Assembly: GCF_003265705.1 (NCBI RefSeq)
Contig: NW_020312788.1
Location: 9,256,122-9,320,121, forward strand
Reading direction: 5' to 3'
Source of the DNA: Callorhinus ursinus
Lineage: Eukaryota; Chordata; Mammalia; Carnivora; Otariidae
Length of the DNA stretch: 64,000 nucleotides
The translations under genes were made by a program, and so were the position numbers. Shown piece by piece: positions 1 through 15,079 of this stretch. A model generated the notes under the pieces. It was not told the DNA's origin, searched no databases, and was given only the letters and a program-made list of their open reading frames with translations. Within the stretch, counting starts at the first letter, position 1. Each line of letters opens with the position of its first letter.

Positions 1-452
1 CGCCGGGCAGGTGACTGGCTAGCTGGGTCAAGACCAGCCCTGGTTCCTCCAGGAGCAAAGATCACCGGAGCACCGGAGGAAAACCGAACCCGACTGCCTG
101 GTCGTCAGGGCCTCCCGATCCGCCTAGCCCTCCTTTCAGGAGGAACAAAGATTTTTACAACCCCAGATCCTCTGGGTTTCCTTTTCGAAATCAATCAATC
201 ATTTGTACAGTACTTGGGAAGGTCGGGAACTCGGGAATTGGGCGGAGGGCAAGAACAACTTTATAGGAGTGTGGAAATAGAATTTTTAAAACGTCTTTTT
301 AATGTAGCAAAGAAACATATGTCCAGTTTCTCATGCTGATTTAAACTAACGGACTGGATGTTAGCGAGAGACGTACGTGTGTGTGTGAGAAAGAGAGAGA
401 GAGAGAAAGAGGAGAGAGTTGAGTGGGGGGAAGGAGCACTTGAGCCACTGAC
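1..452 (-). other. TBR1: TBR1 intron 3, partial
   Basis: This is intron downstream of TBR1 exon 3, beginning GTCAGTGG on the minus strand at 452. It contains a GA-rich simple stretch at about 388-420. I see no exon and no recognisable interspersed repeat. Its acceptor lies beyond position 1. Confidence 0.85.
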
Positions 453-574
453 CTGCCCATTGTTGTTTGAAGCTCCTTTGTTGTTTGTAAGTTTTAATTT
501 TCCAAAAGAGATTTCTTGGCGCATCCAGTGAGCCCCCGTGTTGGGGGAATCCGGATGCATATAGACCCGATTTC
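453..574 (-). CDS. TBR1: TBR1 coding exon 3 (T-box, residues 283-323)
   Basis: This 122-nt exon continues the T-box with [20 protein letters not shown] and GASNNNGQ. The acceptor is TTTCTCTAG|GAAATCGG and the donor GGGCAG|GTCAGT. It supplies the last two bases of Gly283 plus 40 codons and ends in phase 0. The PDSPNTG and HWMRQEISF motifs are T-box hallmarks. The next exon, which should begin MVVLQSLHKYQP, is outside the window. Confidence 0.96.
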
Positions 575-2690
<2,116 letters not shown>

Positions 2691-3860
2691 CGATCATGGC
2701 AAATTGAAGGGGATGATTTTATTGTTGGCTTGGGGGTGGGGAATATGTGTTGGCTTTACGTGAGCACTGTTGTGTCACCTTTAAGCTTTGTGACCACTGC
2801 TTTAGGAAGATTCAAAGATGTGCAATTTACTAAACATTTCCCTACCTTCCCCCCACCTCCCTCCTCTCCAGCCGAGGGGCGGAGGAGGGAATTCGATGAT
2901 GCTAGGAGACTTTTCGGATCTGAATGAGCCAAATATTCAGTTGAATGTAACGATTTCAAGTGCAAAGTATACAAAGCGCGAGCCGGTGGCCTCTTCTCGC
3001 CCTGTAAAAGTTCCAGAGTCTGTCTTTTCCAGTTAATACAGAAGCACATAACACCTGAGCCAGTCCTTTGTGAGCAGGTCCTGCGTGTCCTCGGCGAACC
3101 GCCCCCCCCCCCACCACGCACACCTTTTTAACTACATACATAAATAAATAAATCACTGCTGCTGAGAGCCACAGCGATGAAAGTGAGCGGGAGGGGGGAG
3201 AAGTGGGGGCGAAAAGCTGCAACTCACCCACCCATCCACCCACCTCGGGAAGGTTCGGTTTCTTGCTTGAGCACAGAAACAGTGACAATCCATGATCACC
3301 TTTTTAAGTTTTGAAATAATCATAAGCTGTCGGGCTTAAGTGCTTTAATGTATTTGCAGTGATGTTTACGAGGTCTTTACTAAATATTTTATCAGCGAGC
3401 TTGGTTGCAGATTATCTGAAGAGCATCTAACTGGGGGCAGGCGCCATGCATGCCGCGCGTCCCACTGCACTTCCTTCTCTCTGAGGTACTGGCTTGGCGA
3501 CAAGGTTCAAAAGCCTCGCCAGGAAAAGAAAGGGCCGAGTCCTCGTGCAAATGGGTTCGCTTGGAAGCGCTGATCTGGGGAGACAGAGTGGAAGTGGTGT
3601 CAACGCAGTGATCGATACCGAAGACGTGTGTGTGTGTGTGTGTGTGTGTGCGTGTGTGTGTGTGTGTAACGTTTATATAATCTGGAGAGGAGGGAAAAAA
3701 AACCCCATGCCAGTAAGTTTTAAATGAGGAAGAATCTACGGAGGAATAAAGAAAATAACCAATTTAAAAGGATGTTGGCACAAATAAATAGCACGAGGCC
3801 CAAAGCGACCCTGAGATGTTGGAAGAAATCTCCCAGTACTGGCTCTAGAGAGGAACCCAG
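2691..3860. other. TBR1 upstream flank, repeat-poor
   Basis: This is unique intergenic sequence upstream of TBR1 with a C-rich run at about 3102-3112 and a (TG)n microsatellite at 3625-3667. No gene or mobile element is recognised. Confidence 0.6.
3625..3667. repeat. (TG)n microsatellite
   Basis: A TG dinucleotide run with one CG interruption. Confidence 0.96.
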
Positions 3861-4620
3861 CCCTGCGCCTGGACCAGAGGGCCGAGAGCACAGAGGCTTT
3901 ATCCGCCCCAAGTTGCTTCCGGCGGCGGCACCCGCCAATCTGCCCTCCTGCGGCTTTCCCCGGGACGCCGAGCCGCGCGGGAAGGAGGAGGAGGAGCGCG
4001 GCGGGAGCTCAGTTGGGCCCCGCAGGCTGGCCGACAGGCGGGCGGGCTCCGCGCCGAGCACTGCTAGGGCTGGCAGCCGAGCGGCCCTCCCGGCGCCCGG
4101 CCATCCGCCCGGCTCTGGTCCATTGTCTAACGTCCCCGAGCGGCCTGAGCGTAGGCTGTCCAGCTCCCCGGCAGTCCCGAGAGGCAGCCGCCGCCCGGGA
4201 GGCTCAGGGAGCTTGGGGAGAGCCGCGCTGGCGCAGACGCCGGGGGCACACACTCTTCCAGTGGCAGAGGCACGGCCCGGGAACCTCCGCCCGGTGCAGC
4301 CGAAGCCTTCGAGAGGGCGCGTCAGCCCTCCTCGGGCCTCGGCACCTCCCTGACGGAGAGCGGCGCTGGGGACATTGGGTGGGTCCTGGACTTGGGCAGA
4401 GAGGGGTTAACCAGACTCGACTTCCGCCTAGGCGGACGCCTTTTTAAAGAGCGCTGCCTCAGTGGGCCGAACGGTCAGCGCGGAGCCCAGCCTGAGATCT
4501 CGAGGCGGGCTGGGCGCCTTGGCTGCAGAGGGCACCAGCTGTGCCTCCAGCAGGGTGCCGCGAGCCAGGCCCAGCGCGGACGGCCCTGGGAGGGACAAGT
4601 GGGTGACCAGATGTCCGACT
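3860..4620. promoter_or_regulatory. CpG island between PSMD14 and TBR1
   Basis: The stretch is strongly G+C-rich with dense CpG, unlike the AT-rich DNA on both sides. It lies about 1.5-2.2 kb upstream of the TBR1 start codon and 2.6 kb past the PSMD14 3' end. It has long overlapping open frames on both strands (3724-4353 plus, 3720-4253 minus), as expected from lack of A+T-rich stops, with no recognisable protein. It may be a distal or alternative TBR1 promoter, a developmental enhancer, or the start of a non-coding transcript. Confidence 0.7.
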
Positions 4621-7239
4621 GAAACCGAGACAGTTTTCTGAGAGAAAAATACAGCCAGGTCCATTTTTCTTTTCGGAAGCAAAGCTCAGCTCCTGGCCAT
4701 GAAGCTTCATCAACAAGCAGGGCCTTGGCTGTTGAGGCTTCGGGGTGCGGGGGAGGGGACAGTAGCTATGACACTATTTGACACTTGGTATTTCTGCCCT
4801 TTACCTTCCACCACCATTTCTCCTGAGAGGTTTTTGCCCAATTTTGGCTAGACTTGTTTTCTCCTTTCTTCGATCATTAACTTCTTTGTCTCTGAGGGCC
4901 TCTCTGTCCCCTGCTTCCAAGGTTACCCTCCGCCCCTTTCTCAGTGGGCCAAGAGCCTTAAGTAGGCAGCCGAAAAGGCAAGACTGCACCTGGGCTCTGG
5001 AGGCTTTCTCATTCATGGCATCCTGAATTAACTTTTTAAAGAATGAAGAATGCAAAAATGAAATGTTAAAGTATAGAAGAGGAATAGAGTGAACCTTCCT
5101 CAGTTTTTAAGGAATTGGAATAGGAGATAAATGTGCAAGTCTGACTTAAGATTATCAGTACTAAATTCAGTGATTCCTCATTACAGGCTATATCTTGAAC
5201 TTACATATGCTCAAAAGGGAAAACTCACTTTCCTCAAGATCAGCACACCTGCTCTTGAGCCATACTTGCGTGCAGCAGGGATTCTCAGACTTTAAAGTGC
5301 ATATGAGCCTTGCCAGGATTCTTGATTCAGGTCTGAAGTGGGGGCCTGGATTCTCTATCTATAATGAGCTCCCAGAAGAGCCAGGTGCTCCTGGTCCAGG
5401 CAGATCACACTGTATAGTGAGGTTGGAGCTTCCAATGGCCCCATGTTAGTCAAAGAGGAAAGCAGGGACATCTCTATACTAGAGGCAAGCAGGAGTTTTG
5501 GTTCTTGTGCTGCTTTAACGCTGCATAATAGATGGGTAAAGATGCCCACATAAGCACATACACACCTTACTGAGCTTGTGATTAAATAAGTCATTTCAAT
5601 GCCTAACTGGACCCGAGCTACCAGGCTGCTGCTAAAATAGCTGTACATTCCAGGACAAAAGTGTTCATTGACACTCAGAGCATCCTAATTTTGATCCATT
5701 CCAAATCTCGAAAGAAAATGCAGGTTTTTGCTAGGAGGGATCCTGGTAAGGTTTTGAAATTGGGAGTGTTTCCAACATGAACCAAGCAGGAGAAAGTGGT
5801 ACTGGTTGTGGGGAGTCCACGACAATGAGGTGATCAAATAAGAGCAAAAGGCAGGCATTGTGTAAGCCTTCTCAGATGTTTTCAGGAGACTAAAATGAAA
5901 AACAAAAAAAAAGTATTTCAAATGGAATGTTGAGAATAGCCTCTGGATTATTGAGGCCTTCTTCTAAGGGCATACTGTATGAAAAAAATCTTGACTAGCT
6001 CCAATGATTATCTGTGAAATAAATCATCGAACCTTATTTATGTAAAGGGAAAGATCATGTATTCAAAAAGTCTGCACACAAGATTAAATTAGGCAAAAGG
6101 AAAACTTCTGCTAACTTCCACTTGTATTTTAATTGTAAATGGTTAGCTGTTGTAATCTCAACAATTAATACATATTACATGTCCTACATAAAACATACTA
6201 TGACTATATATAAGAGAAAAAGCCACAGGACAAGCAAATGCTCAGAATACCCCTTATTCTACCAAAAAAGAGACTGTGAAACAAAGTGGGAATTTAAGCC
6301 ATTTCTACTTTTAGTTTCTGGTAATTGTTCATTAGGCAACCAGTAAGAGACTAGAATTGTTCAAATAGGACAGTAATTTGGTCTACCACACATTCCTACC
6401 ACCTCTAGTAGGGGTTAAGTCTAAATTCCAAGTCCCCAAGTAAAACCCTCTTTTAATGAAGCCTTAGAAACAAACATTTTACCATATTTTCACAAAGGAT
6501 ACAGACAAGAATTAAATCTGTCTCCATATGTTTTCCCATACTCCTTGGTATACCCAGAATGGTGCTGTGCCATGAGTATTAATGGGGGCAGTTATTTATG
6601 TATATCAGGTTAGAAACAGGTTGAGGGATAAGGTCATCTATAAAACCTGCTATTAGTCAAATTTGTGTCTTTATCAGAAAACTGAGTACTTTTAAGTTAA
6701 TTTGGGAAGATGAGAGAAAACAGTAACAAAATTATTTCTTATGTGCTCATGATACTAAATTCACATTATGGTGCCTTTTCTTAATTTGCTTTGAAGAGAT
6801 TATATACCTTCTATGGCTGTCTTAGCTAAAAGTTTAGTGGAGTTTGAAGCAGACAGCTTCCAGGTAATCTCAACATTGGTAGAATGTATTCTTTAAAAAA
6901 AAAATAAAGTCTAAATTAACATTGTTCCCTTTTTCTTCTTAAATGTACTCCTCTGAAACCCTGGAAAGTATAATATGTTAAGATACTGACTATACAATAT
7001 TAATTTGTGACAGATACTTTTAATAAAATATGTCAACATTTTTTTCTGGGTTACTCACTAATGGGGTAGCAACTCCTTAATGGTGATCATTTTATATTTG
7101 TGAAGTTTTGTTATCACACTGATGTTTTATGTATTATAAGATCTTAAATTGCAAAGAGAAACATATCTTTGTGTGAGATTTTGAGAGCACTGTCAAATGT
7201 TACTCTCTCAATTCCACCCAGTGCCAAAAAACCTCAGGA
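4621..7239. other. Intergenic gap between PSMD14 and the CpG island
   Basis: This is mostly unique AT-rich DNA with no carnivore SINE or L1. The only repeat recognised is a MER5-like fragment at 5276-5411. The downstream boundary of PSMD14 is at about 7240. Confidence 0.6.
5276..5411 (+). mobile_element. MER5A-like hAT DNA transposon relic
   Basis: The text from GATTCTCAGACTTTAAAGTG through TTGATTCAGGTCTGAAGTGG to GGTGCTCCTGGTCC follows the order of the MER5A non-autonomous hAT-Charlie element. It is old and diverged. Confidence 0.6.
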
Positions 7240-7560
7240 GACATAGATTGTAAATGTATTTTATTTTGTAAGCAACAATCAAAATATATTTGTGTTACTG
7301 ATTTCTTCAAATATTAAATGGGATCTTAACAAAATTTGTCCACTTTGATGTATTCTTATACAACTTTGGAATCTGCAAAGACCCTGACTAAAGAAACAGA
7401 AGTAATTGCACAACCGAGACTGAAGGTGTTACAGTACTGCAAATGATGCCAGATGTCTTACATTTAACCAAACACACCTTCAGAGGTCCCTTGATTTTGA
7501 GCATTAGGAACAATAGAGGAATATACGCTGAAAGTATCACCAATAGCTTTTTGCATTGTT
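7240..7560 (-). other. PSMD14: PSMD14 3' UTR and cleavage region
   Basis: The region follows the PSMD14 stop codon (7563-7561). On the minus strand an AATAAA lies at 7265-7260, followed about 30 nt later by a G/T-rich stretch (7232-7215) that fits a downstream element, so cleavage is expected near 7240-7250. A second AATAAA (7565-7560) overlaps the stop codon itself. The 3' UTR is about 320 nt if the distal signal is used. Confidence 0.7.
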
Positions 7561-7659
<99 letters not shown>

Positions 7660-10154
7660 CTAAATAAAAAAATAAGGAAAGAAAAAGAAAAAAGAACCAT
7701 ATTACTGATAGAAGAATTACTTAGTTTAAGTAGTTGATGAAATTGGTAAAGAAAGCCAAACCTAAATTTATACATATTTTACAATTTAATTTTCCTAATA
7801 TATTGTTATGTTCTTAGATAAAACCTGATAAAATAAGATTACACAATGAAAAACTGATTTATGTAAAACCTGATAAAATAATAGATTACACAGTAAAAAA
7901 CTTATTTATACAATCAATGCTTCGACTCTATACCAGAAATTATGGAGTAACAAGGAATTCTATACAGCTGCAGCATCTGATTTTTTTAAAAACAAAGTAT
8001 AAGCATTTATAAGTGTACATAAGCCCAAGTATGTGTGCATATTTTCTGTCATTCATATTTATTGACTGTCTAAGAGGTTCTTTACTCGAAGCAGACGCAC
8101 CAATAGGTAAGAGTTCAATGTGAATTCTTTCTCATCACTTCCTCTGCAATTTTAATTTAAATTTAGTTCCTGTAGAATTTTAGTATTTCAGGAAAAAGTG
8201 CTTTAAATGATTCAGGAAATACTCCTGGATCAAAAGTCACTGTTAGTTGTTTAAAAATTTAAATACAATGTTAAGATATACATAATTTACATGTATATAA
8301 TGTGTATAAAATAATGCTAAGAATACATATTTTCTGCAGCTATTTTGAAAAAATAAGGTATCAGAGAAAAGCATATAGGTACAATCTTTTAACTGAAACC
8401 TGATCAAATCTATATTTGAAACATCTGAGTTAAAAATGAGCTTAAAATAACACTGTAATAAATGAAGTTAAATTAAAATGCTTAAATATATTTATGTTTA
8501 AGGCTGAGCTGAACGAAGTATTTCAACTAAAATGTGAAGGCTTTAAAATATATATTGCACACAATAAAAAATTCTCAATTAAAGCATTATTTTTGTATGG
8601 GTATTGCTAAAATACCCAAGACTCCTGACTTTAAACAAATGCTCATCACTGGAATTATTTCTTGGCTGTTCTTTTCTAAATTACAATTTCAATACATGCT
8701 TGATTTCCTTAAACAACCCAGAGATGCAACATGCTACAAATAATTTCAAGTAATTAGGCCACATATTAAATTTTCTTTATTTCAGAAATAAGCCTTAGGA
8801 AATCTTAGGTGAAAGTGTCTGAGAAAGACTGGCAGGAGTAAAAGATAGTGATCTGATTCCATTACAGACAGTTTTGCTTTTGCCACGCAATAGGCTAAAC
8901 CAGTTAAATGCTAGATTAAAAAAAATGATTCTGATGATTATTCGACTTTGCCCATTACATATTTTTCAGCTTCACTTTTAATTTAGACCTTTTATTTGTT
9001 GCTAACTGCTAAAATCTACATCGTAGCCTCACAGTCATTTATTCAAAAAATAGTTAGTGAGTTCTATCAAGTGCAAGACTCCAAGTTGGTGATCTAATAA
9101 TAGATATTAGGACTACAGTAAGTAGTGGGAAAAGACAAGGTAACCAGATCACACAGGATGAGAGAACAAGATGAACTATACTTCATTTTGTTTGGGGAGG
9201 GTTCTAGCTGTTTTTAAATTATAATATTCAGAATGTAGTGAGATTTAATTTCACTAATTATGATATTTAAGTCAGACCTTTGCCCCTACTGCTCTGTTGG
9301 AGTAACTGGTTTTGTAGTGAACTGGTAACACACTTCCCTCAGTTATCTACATTACTTCTTGTGGCAGCTGGGTGATTCTTAGAGATTTCCCATCCAAGAA
9401 TGGTCCTGGCCCAAACCTACATAGCTTGTGAGATGTGATGGGATCAGAGCATATGGTAGGATGGCTGAAAGCAAAGACAGCTTAGTGTCTTGCATCTGAA
9501 ATATCAAGATTCTGCCAACATCAGCAATATGATAACCATGTTCCATGAAATGAAAAAAATGTAATCAACATTCTTTAAAAAACAGTCTAATTAATCTGTA
9601 GATTCTTTTAATTGGCTGGTGTGTTCCCCCAACCCTCAGAAAATAGGAACTAAAATATATATTTCATCTTGGAAATGTGAAAGAGCAAATACTTAAAACC
9701 CTTTCTCCTCACTCACTATAATCCAATGGGGCTCTCAGCCTTCTCAGGAACATTACCTACAAACTGAAGCCTACATATTGACAAAATGTATCATTTAAAA
9801 AACTGTTACATATGAAATAAACCATTATATTATCTTCACCGGTAATATTATTTCAAGTAAAAATAACACCTGAATAATTAACTCAGGACATAAGTTTCTT
9901 GATTTATTTCTAGTAAATCATTTTCACTAAAGAGAGTATCTTACAGATCTATTTGTGACTTCACTATATATGGCAAAGAGAATTTGACATCAAGTAATTC
10001 AGTGACCTTTAAAATTAGCATCATAGTTACAGGACAAAAGAAAAATGTAGAGCGAACAAACAGGGAAAAAAAAATCATACAGGCCCTCCCACAGCTTTAA
10101 CTCTACAAGAGCACGTCTTTGTGCGACCGCATAACCTATTCCAGTATACCTCAC
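7660..10154 (-). other. PSMD14: PSMD14 last intron
   Basis: This 2.5-kb GT-AG intron has no SINE or L1. It holds an imperfect 45-bp tandem duplication at 7819-7910. The remainder is AT-rich unique sequence. Confidence 0.85.
7819..7910. repeat. Imperfect tandem duplication, period 45 bp
   Basis: Two adjacent copies both begin TAAAACCTGATAAAATAA and continue with a shared AGATTACACA segment. They differ by a few substitutions and small indels. They lie about 160 bp upstream, in the sense of the gene, of the terminal PSMD14 exon. Confidence 0.85.
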
Positions 10155-10217
10155 CTGCTTGCCGACATTCTTTATTGCCAGCTGTTCTGCTGTCATCTTA
10201 TCTTCTTCTTCTACAGC
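10155..10217 (-). CDS. PSMD14: PSMD14 coding exon (residues 258-278)
   Basis: This 63-nt exon encodes AVEEEDKMTAEQLAIKNVGK plus Q. The acceptor is TTCACAG|GCTGTA and the donor AAGCAG|GTGAGG, both phase 0. It forms part of the C-terminal helical region. From memory the human protein has Pro where this copy has Ala in MTAEQ (codon GCA). Confidence 0.96.
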
Positions 10218-10415
10218 CTGTGAATGAGACACAAAGGACAGAGTTTCAAATTCCGAATTTACTTTTCCCACCGCAGAACACTCAACTGAGGACAATGGTG
10301 ATCATAATTTTCATTCACAGAACCTTTTATTCAAGTGACTTACTAAACAAAAAAGCAAGTTTGCTAATCTTCAGAATAACCTTCAGTGTAATAAAAACTA
10401 TTACCGCCATCATTT

Positions 10416-10615
10416 ATGTTTATTGTATTTTTATTTTATTTTATTTATTTATTTGAGAGAGAGAGCGAGAGAGCACAAGCAGGGGGAGTGGCAGAGAGAA
10501 AGGCAGGCCCCCGCTGAGCAGGGAGCCCGGCTCCACGAGGGGCTCGACCCCAGGACCCCAGGATCATGACCAGAGCCGAAGGCAGACACTTAACTGACTG
10601 AGCCACCCAGGCCCC
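10416..10615 (-). mobile_element. Carnivore tRNA-Lys SINE (SINEC-type)
   Basis: The reverse complement reads from a GGGGCCTGGGTGGCTCAG-like head to an A/T-rich tail. Target-site duplications TACCRCCATCATTT lie at 10402-10415 and 10616-10629. Confidence 0.95.
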
Positions 10616-11103
10616 TACCACCATCATTTTGAAAACAGACTTAAGAAATACGTAAAAGACACCGAATATGTCAAACTGGACCAGCACATGGTAGTATTCA
10701 CCATCTGGAAACTGTTACAGAGCCCTCTGAGGGATGGCTAAAGTGGAGGAGAGAAGTGCCTGAGGCAGTTCTTAGGGCACCATGGTGCTAACTAGTCCTA
10801 TTCTCCTTTTCCTTGTTCTACTTTCATTACACCTCTGCCCCAACTTCCCATTTCTTTGTTGCCTTTTTTTGGCCAACTGAACCCATGCACACCCAGTATC
10901 CATTTAACTATGAGAAGCTCTTAGGATCAAAGGAGCTGCTGCCTTTTGATCCACTTAACAAATCATACAGTTTTCTCCCTTCATAACTCTACATATTTAA
11001 ATCTCTAAAAGTAGTACATGTATTCAGAAAAAAAATCTCACTTTTCCATGACTGATCTTTAGTAATCATGAAGAAACAGAGTAATCTGAAGTTTTCAACA
11101 GGA

Positions 11104-11167
11104 AAAACTTACTTGAATTAAAAGCCAAATCAAGTAAAACTTACTTGAATTAAAAGCCAAATCAAGT
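11104..11167. repeat. Perfect 32-bp tandem duplication
   Basis: Two identical adjacent 32-bp copies, each starting AAAACTTACTTGAATTAAAA. On the PSMD14 sense strand each copy contains CAA|GTAAGT, a good match to a 5' splice site. The identity of the copies implies a recent duplication. Confidence 0.93.
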
Positions 11168-14100
11168 AAAATTAAATCAACAAAACAATATACACAAACC
11201 ATTTTCTACTATTTTCAGTTAGCTACAAACTCTCATGTGTATGACCATAAATTTTCTAGCAGGTAATTACGAAAGAATTACAGCATGTCGATTAGCTATC
11301 ACCACTGCCCCCTCTCTCAACAACGGCACCACCATAAAACCTCTTTATTGAGAAGGAACCTCCTTCAGAGTTTGGGTAATTTTCTGTCTGAAGCCAGGAC
11401 TCTGTACCAGGTGAACTCCTGGTCTATGATTTATTCATAGCATCTGATAAGTGGAAAACACAGAAAACTGAAGGATCGTCAACCTTAAGAAATAACACCA
11501 CAGCACTTACCACAAATATGATTACCAAAGGGGTGAGATGGTGGGGGTGGAAAGCAGGAAACCAAAATCCCAGTGAGGGTTAGATTTGGATACTCTAAAC
11601 TTAATAGTCTCGCAGCTGCCAAATTTCTTCATGTGTGAACAATGAACATGTAGGAAATGCAATCATCAGACATTTCCCATAAACTGGGAAGTTTGGCTGC
11701 ATTTCACACCTTCTTAATAGTTTTGTAAACAGAGAACTTGAAAATGAGCAAAGATGGCAAGTGTCTAATTTTATAAATGGACAAACTATCTAGAGAATTT
11801 TCCCCAGTAGAACCTGCCTAAAGAGAAAAGATGGTGAATAAGTACTGTACCTGATTATTAGAGGATACTTATTTACAATACATCATTAAGAAAATACATT
11901 TATGACTCATAAACCTGGAAGAAGGAAAAATAAAAGCTAATAACACTCCAAATCTAGAATTCCCTAGATAGAGAATATGTTCATTTCACTTAAACTATAT
12001 GATTTGTTAAGTCAGATGTCACTCCTATTATGCTCAACTAGTAAAAAAGTATTACCTAAGTGGGAAATTGCTTCTCCATCTCAATGTTTTACATATATAG
12101 AAACATGAGCAACACATAAAAAGTTTGTTTTTCTCAATTACTTTTACAAATCATGACACTATACCTTACCAACTTGAAAACATTATTGGATGAATGAACG
12201 GAACAATTCACATTAGTTTGTACTCTACATTCATTCAGTGTTAGCTGCTTTATGCACATGTCAAAAACAGTACAGTACTGGAAGGAGGTAAGAGTTTTGG
12301 AATTTGGCTCAAAATACCAGTCAATGTACAAATAGTTATTACAAAGTGTTTTGGAGTACTGCAAATATCAAAGATGGCAGGTAGGCAAAGATGAAAGTCA
12401 AAAAACACTGATCTTATTTAAAAGGTTAAATAGGATGTAAAAAGCTCTAACTTAATTTTTAAAATCTTTTACATCGTTTAACCACTTTACCAATTAGTTT
12501 TTCCATTTCCAATAATTAAAAGAGAGAGTTCACAAACTCTTTGAGAAGTGCAGATGGTAAAAAGTACTCCCAGCCATAGATGCCATCTGGAAAATGAGGA
12601 GCAGCTGTAGATTTAGGCATATACTAAGGTTGCAAACCCCCATGACAAAGAATAAGCACATCTTTTTCATTCTAAGATAGACCAGAGCAGACCAGATCAT
12701 CACATCAAACCCTTAAATATTTTCTCCACTTACCTAAGTCACCTATATCTCATCTACCATCTGGGCAAGACCAGTTTGTCTTCATTCATAGTTCTAATCT
12801 GGCTAGTCACCAGGAAAAATTAAGAAATGGTAGCAGCAGAAACAAATGAAATTCAGGCACAGGCAGTGTCCTCACTAGGGGAACTTCTGTGTTTATGGCA
12901 ACTTCTGTGATTTGGCATCAAATTTTGCTTTTGCATTCATGCTCTTCGGTTTACTCAACCAACAAAAAAGCACTGAAAATGTTTGTGGCTATTCACACTA
13001 GAAACGTTTTTAACAGTTTATCAACAAAGACCCCCAGATGGCTATCCCATCATGCACGGTCTGCACAGTTCTAAGAAATTCCTAGAATTTGGTCTGTTAT
13101 GTTATCATAATCCCCTCAGATGTACCCCCATCTTAAAGAGGCTTTTACGAAACCCATTAACTTCATTCTCTTTTTTCTGGTAATGGTCAAATTTATTAAA
13201 TGGAAAACCAGTATCTTAGATTCTACCATTTAATCTACCCTTTAATAAATATGGACTGGATTCTTTGCACTTCATTAACACTCTTTTAAGGATCTCCACA
13301 CGTAAATTCCAACGAACTCAGTTTTCTTGGACTTTCTGAATGCCTTTAGGAGCTTCTCCAATACCTGTTTTCCTTTATAATCCTTTAACCTCTCTGCTTT
13401 TATGATACCGTGTCTCTTACTCCACACTTCTCTAGTCCTTGGGCTTCTTCTTTTCCCTTTGAAATGTTAACTTTCTTCAGTCTATAACATGCCATACTCC
13501 CACATAAACACATGCTTTCTAAAATCACATATATGGTAATTTTTTTCACCATTAAACAAACTCTGAGTAACTGCTAGTGCATTTTAAGATAATGTATTTT
13601 ACTCCTTTCTTGATTTTATGTGAGGTCAATGTATTGACTATATAACTGAAAATCACATTACTGGGTTAAGGCAGTAGAGAATGAGTTTAAAGAAACGGCT
13701 TTTATAAAACATACTTGGGAAAGCAAAATTAACAAACACGAAACAATTAGAAATCTGAGACAGGATAAGAGGTGTGAGTTTGGAGAAAATTGGTTTTCCT
13801 ACCACTATCAGTAATTAAATATTACCATACACGTGCTTTTACAAATATTAATTTACTGAATCCTTAAAACATCCCAGTGAATTCACGTAATCTACATTTT
13901 ACATATGCAGAAATTAGGCACCTTTGAGGAACTATATGTTAATTCCAGCAATACTTCTATTATAAAAAAACGTATTTCTAACTCTCCTTTTGGAATAGCT
14001 TATAACCTATACATGTCCTCAACAGCAGAATTTTCATTTTACATATTGGTAATCACTCATTCTGAGTAAGACAGTTCTTGCTCTTCAAGGAGCTCACATT

Positions 14101-14600
14101 TGGGCTTTACTTGCCTATAAATCTCACACCGCAATGCAGTATGAAATATACAAAAATGGAGTGTGCACAGAGAACAGGGACACATACAGCCATACAGCTA
14201 ATAAGCAATGCAAGTGTGACTTCAACAGTACTATCTATCTCCAAAGACCTTGAAGCAAGATTCATGACAATTCAGGAAACGATTAGTTTTTAATGACACA
14301 TCCTAAATAATAACAAAGCCAAATCCATGATTTAATAAATGGCCTGAACAGCATAAATTCTTTCTAAAAATCTTACAGGGAATCCAATTTTCAAGTGTAA
14401 TTACACAAAATAGAAATATACAATAAAGATCATATGTGTATGTGTGTGCACACATAATGGAAACTGTAGTTCAACTTGTTGAAAAAATTTCTATGGCAGA
14501 ATCTATTTGCTGCCTACCCAACATATATTTTCCCCTTCTTTTGTAATATAACCCTGATTTTAGTAAAGGCAGTGATGCTCCCAGGTAAAAGACCACACTA

Positions 14601-14796
14601 GGGGCGCCTGGGTGGCTCATTCGTTAAGCATCCACCTTCAGCTCAGGTCATGATCCCAGGGTCCTGGGATCTAGCCCCGCTAGGGCTCTCTGCTCAGCAG
14701 GAAGCTTGCTTCTCCCTCTCCTACTCCCCCTGCTTGTGTTCCCTCTCTGTGTCTCTCTCTGTCAAATAAATAAATAAAATATTAAAAAAAAAAAAA
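14601..14796 (+). mobile_element. Carnivore tRNA-Lys SINE
   Basis: The head GGGGCGCCTGGGTGGCTCAT, CT-rich region and poly(A) tail are intact. A GACCACACTA duplication lies on both sides (14591-14600 and 14797-14806). Confidence 0.96.
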
Positions 14797-15079
14797 GACC
14801 ACACTATATAGCCTTTCGCAAAGCAAGGTGTGTCCGCTTGAGTTCTGCCAGTGAAATATAATCAGAAGTGCTGCTGGGTAGGACTTAAGAAAAGGATTGT
14901 GAAAGGGAATTGATTTAACTGGGAAGTAACCCCCCTTTTGCCCTTCCTTTTTTACCTGTTGCTGGGAACTCGGATGGGATAGCTAAAGCTCTAGCAATCA
15001 CCGTGAATCATAAGGATATCTATAGGATGGAAGTCAATATAAGGGAAGTGGAGCAAAAGATAGAAGGAATCGGGGTTTG

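Noticed and set aside
3724..4353. A 209-codon plus-strand frame, and a 177-codon minus-strand frame over nearly the same bases
   Set aside because: Both come from a G+C-rich CpG island with few stops. The translations are low-complexity Pro/Arg/Gly/Ser with no known domain, and they overlap antisense.
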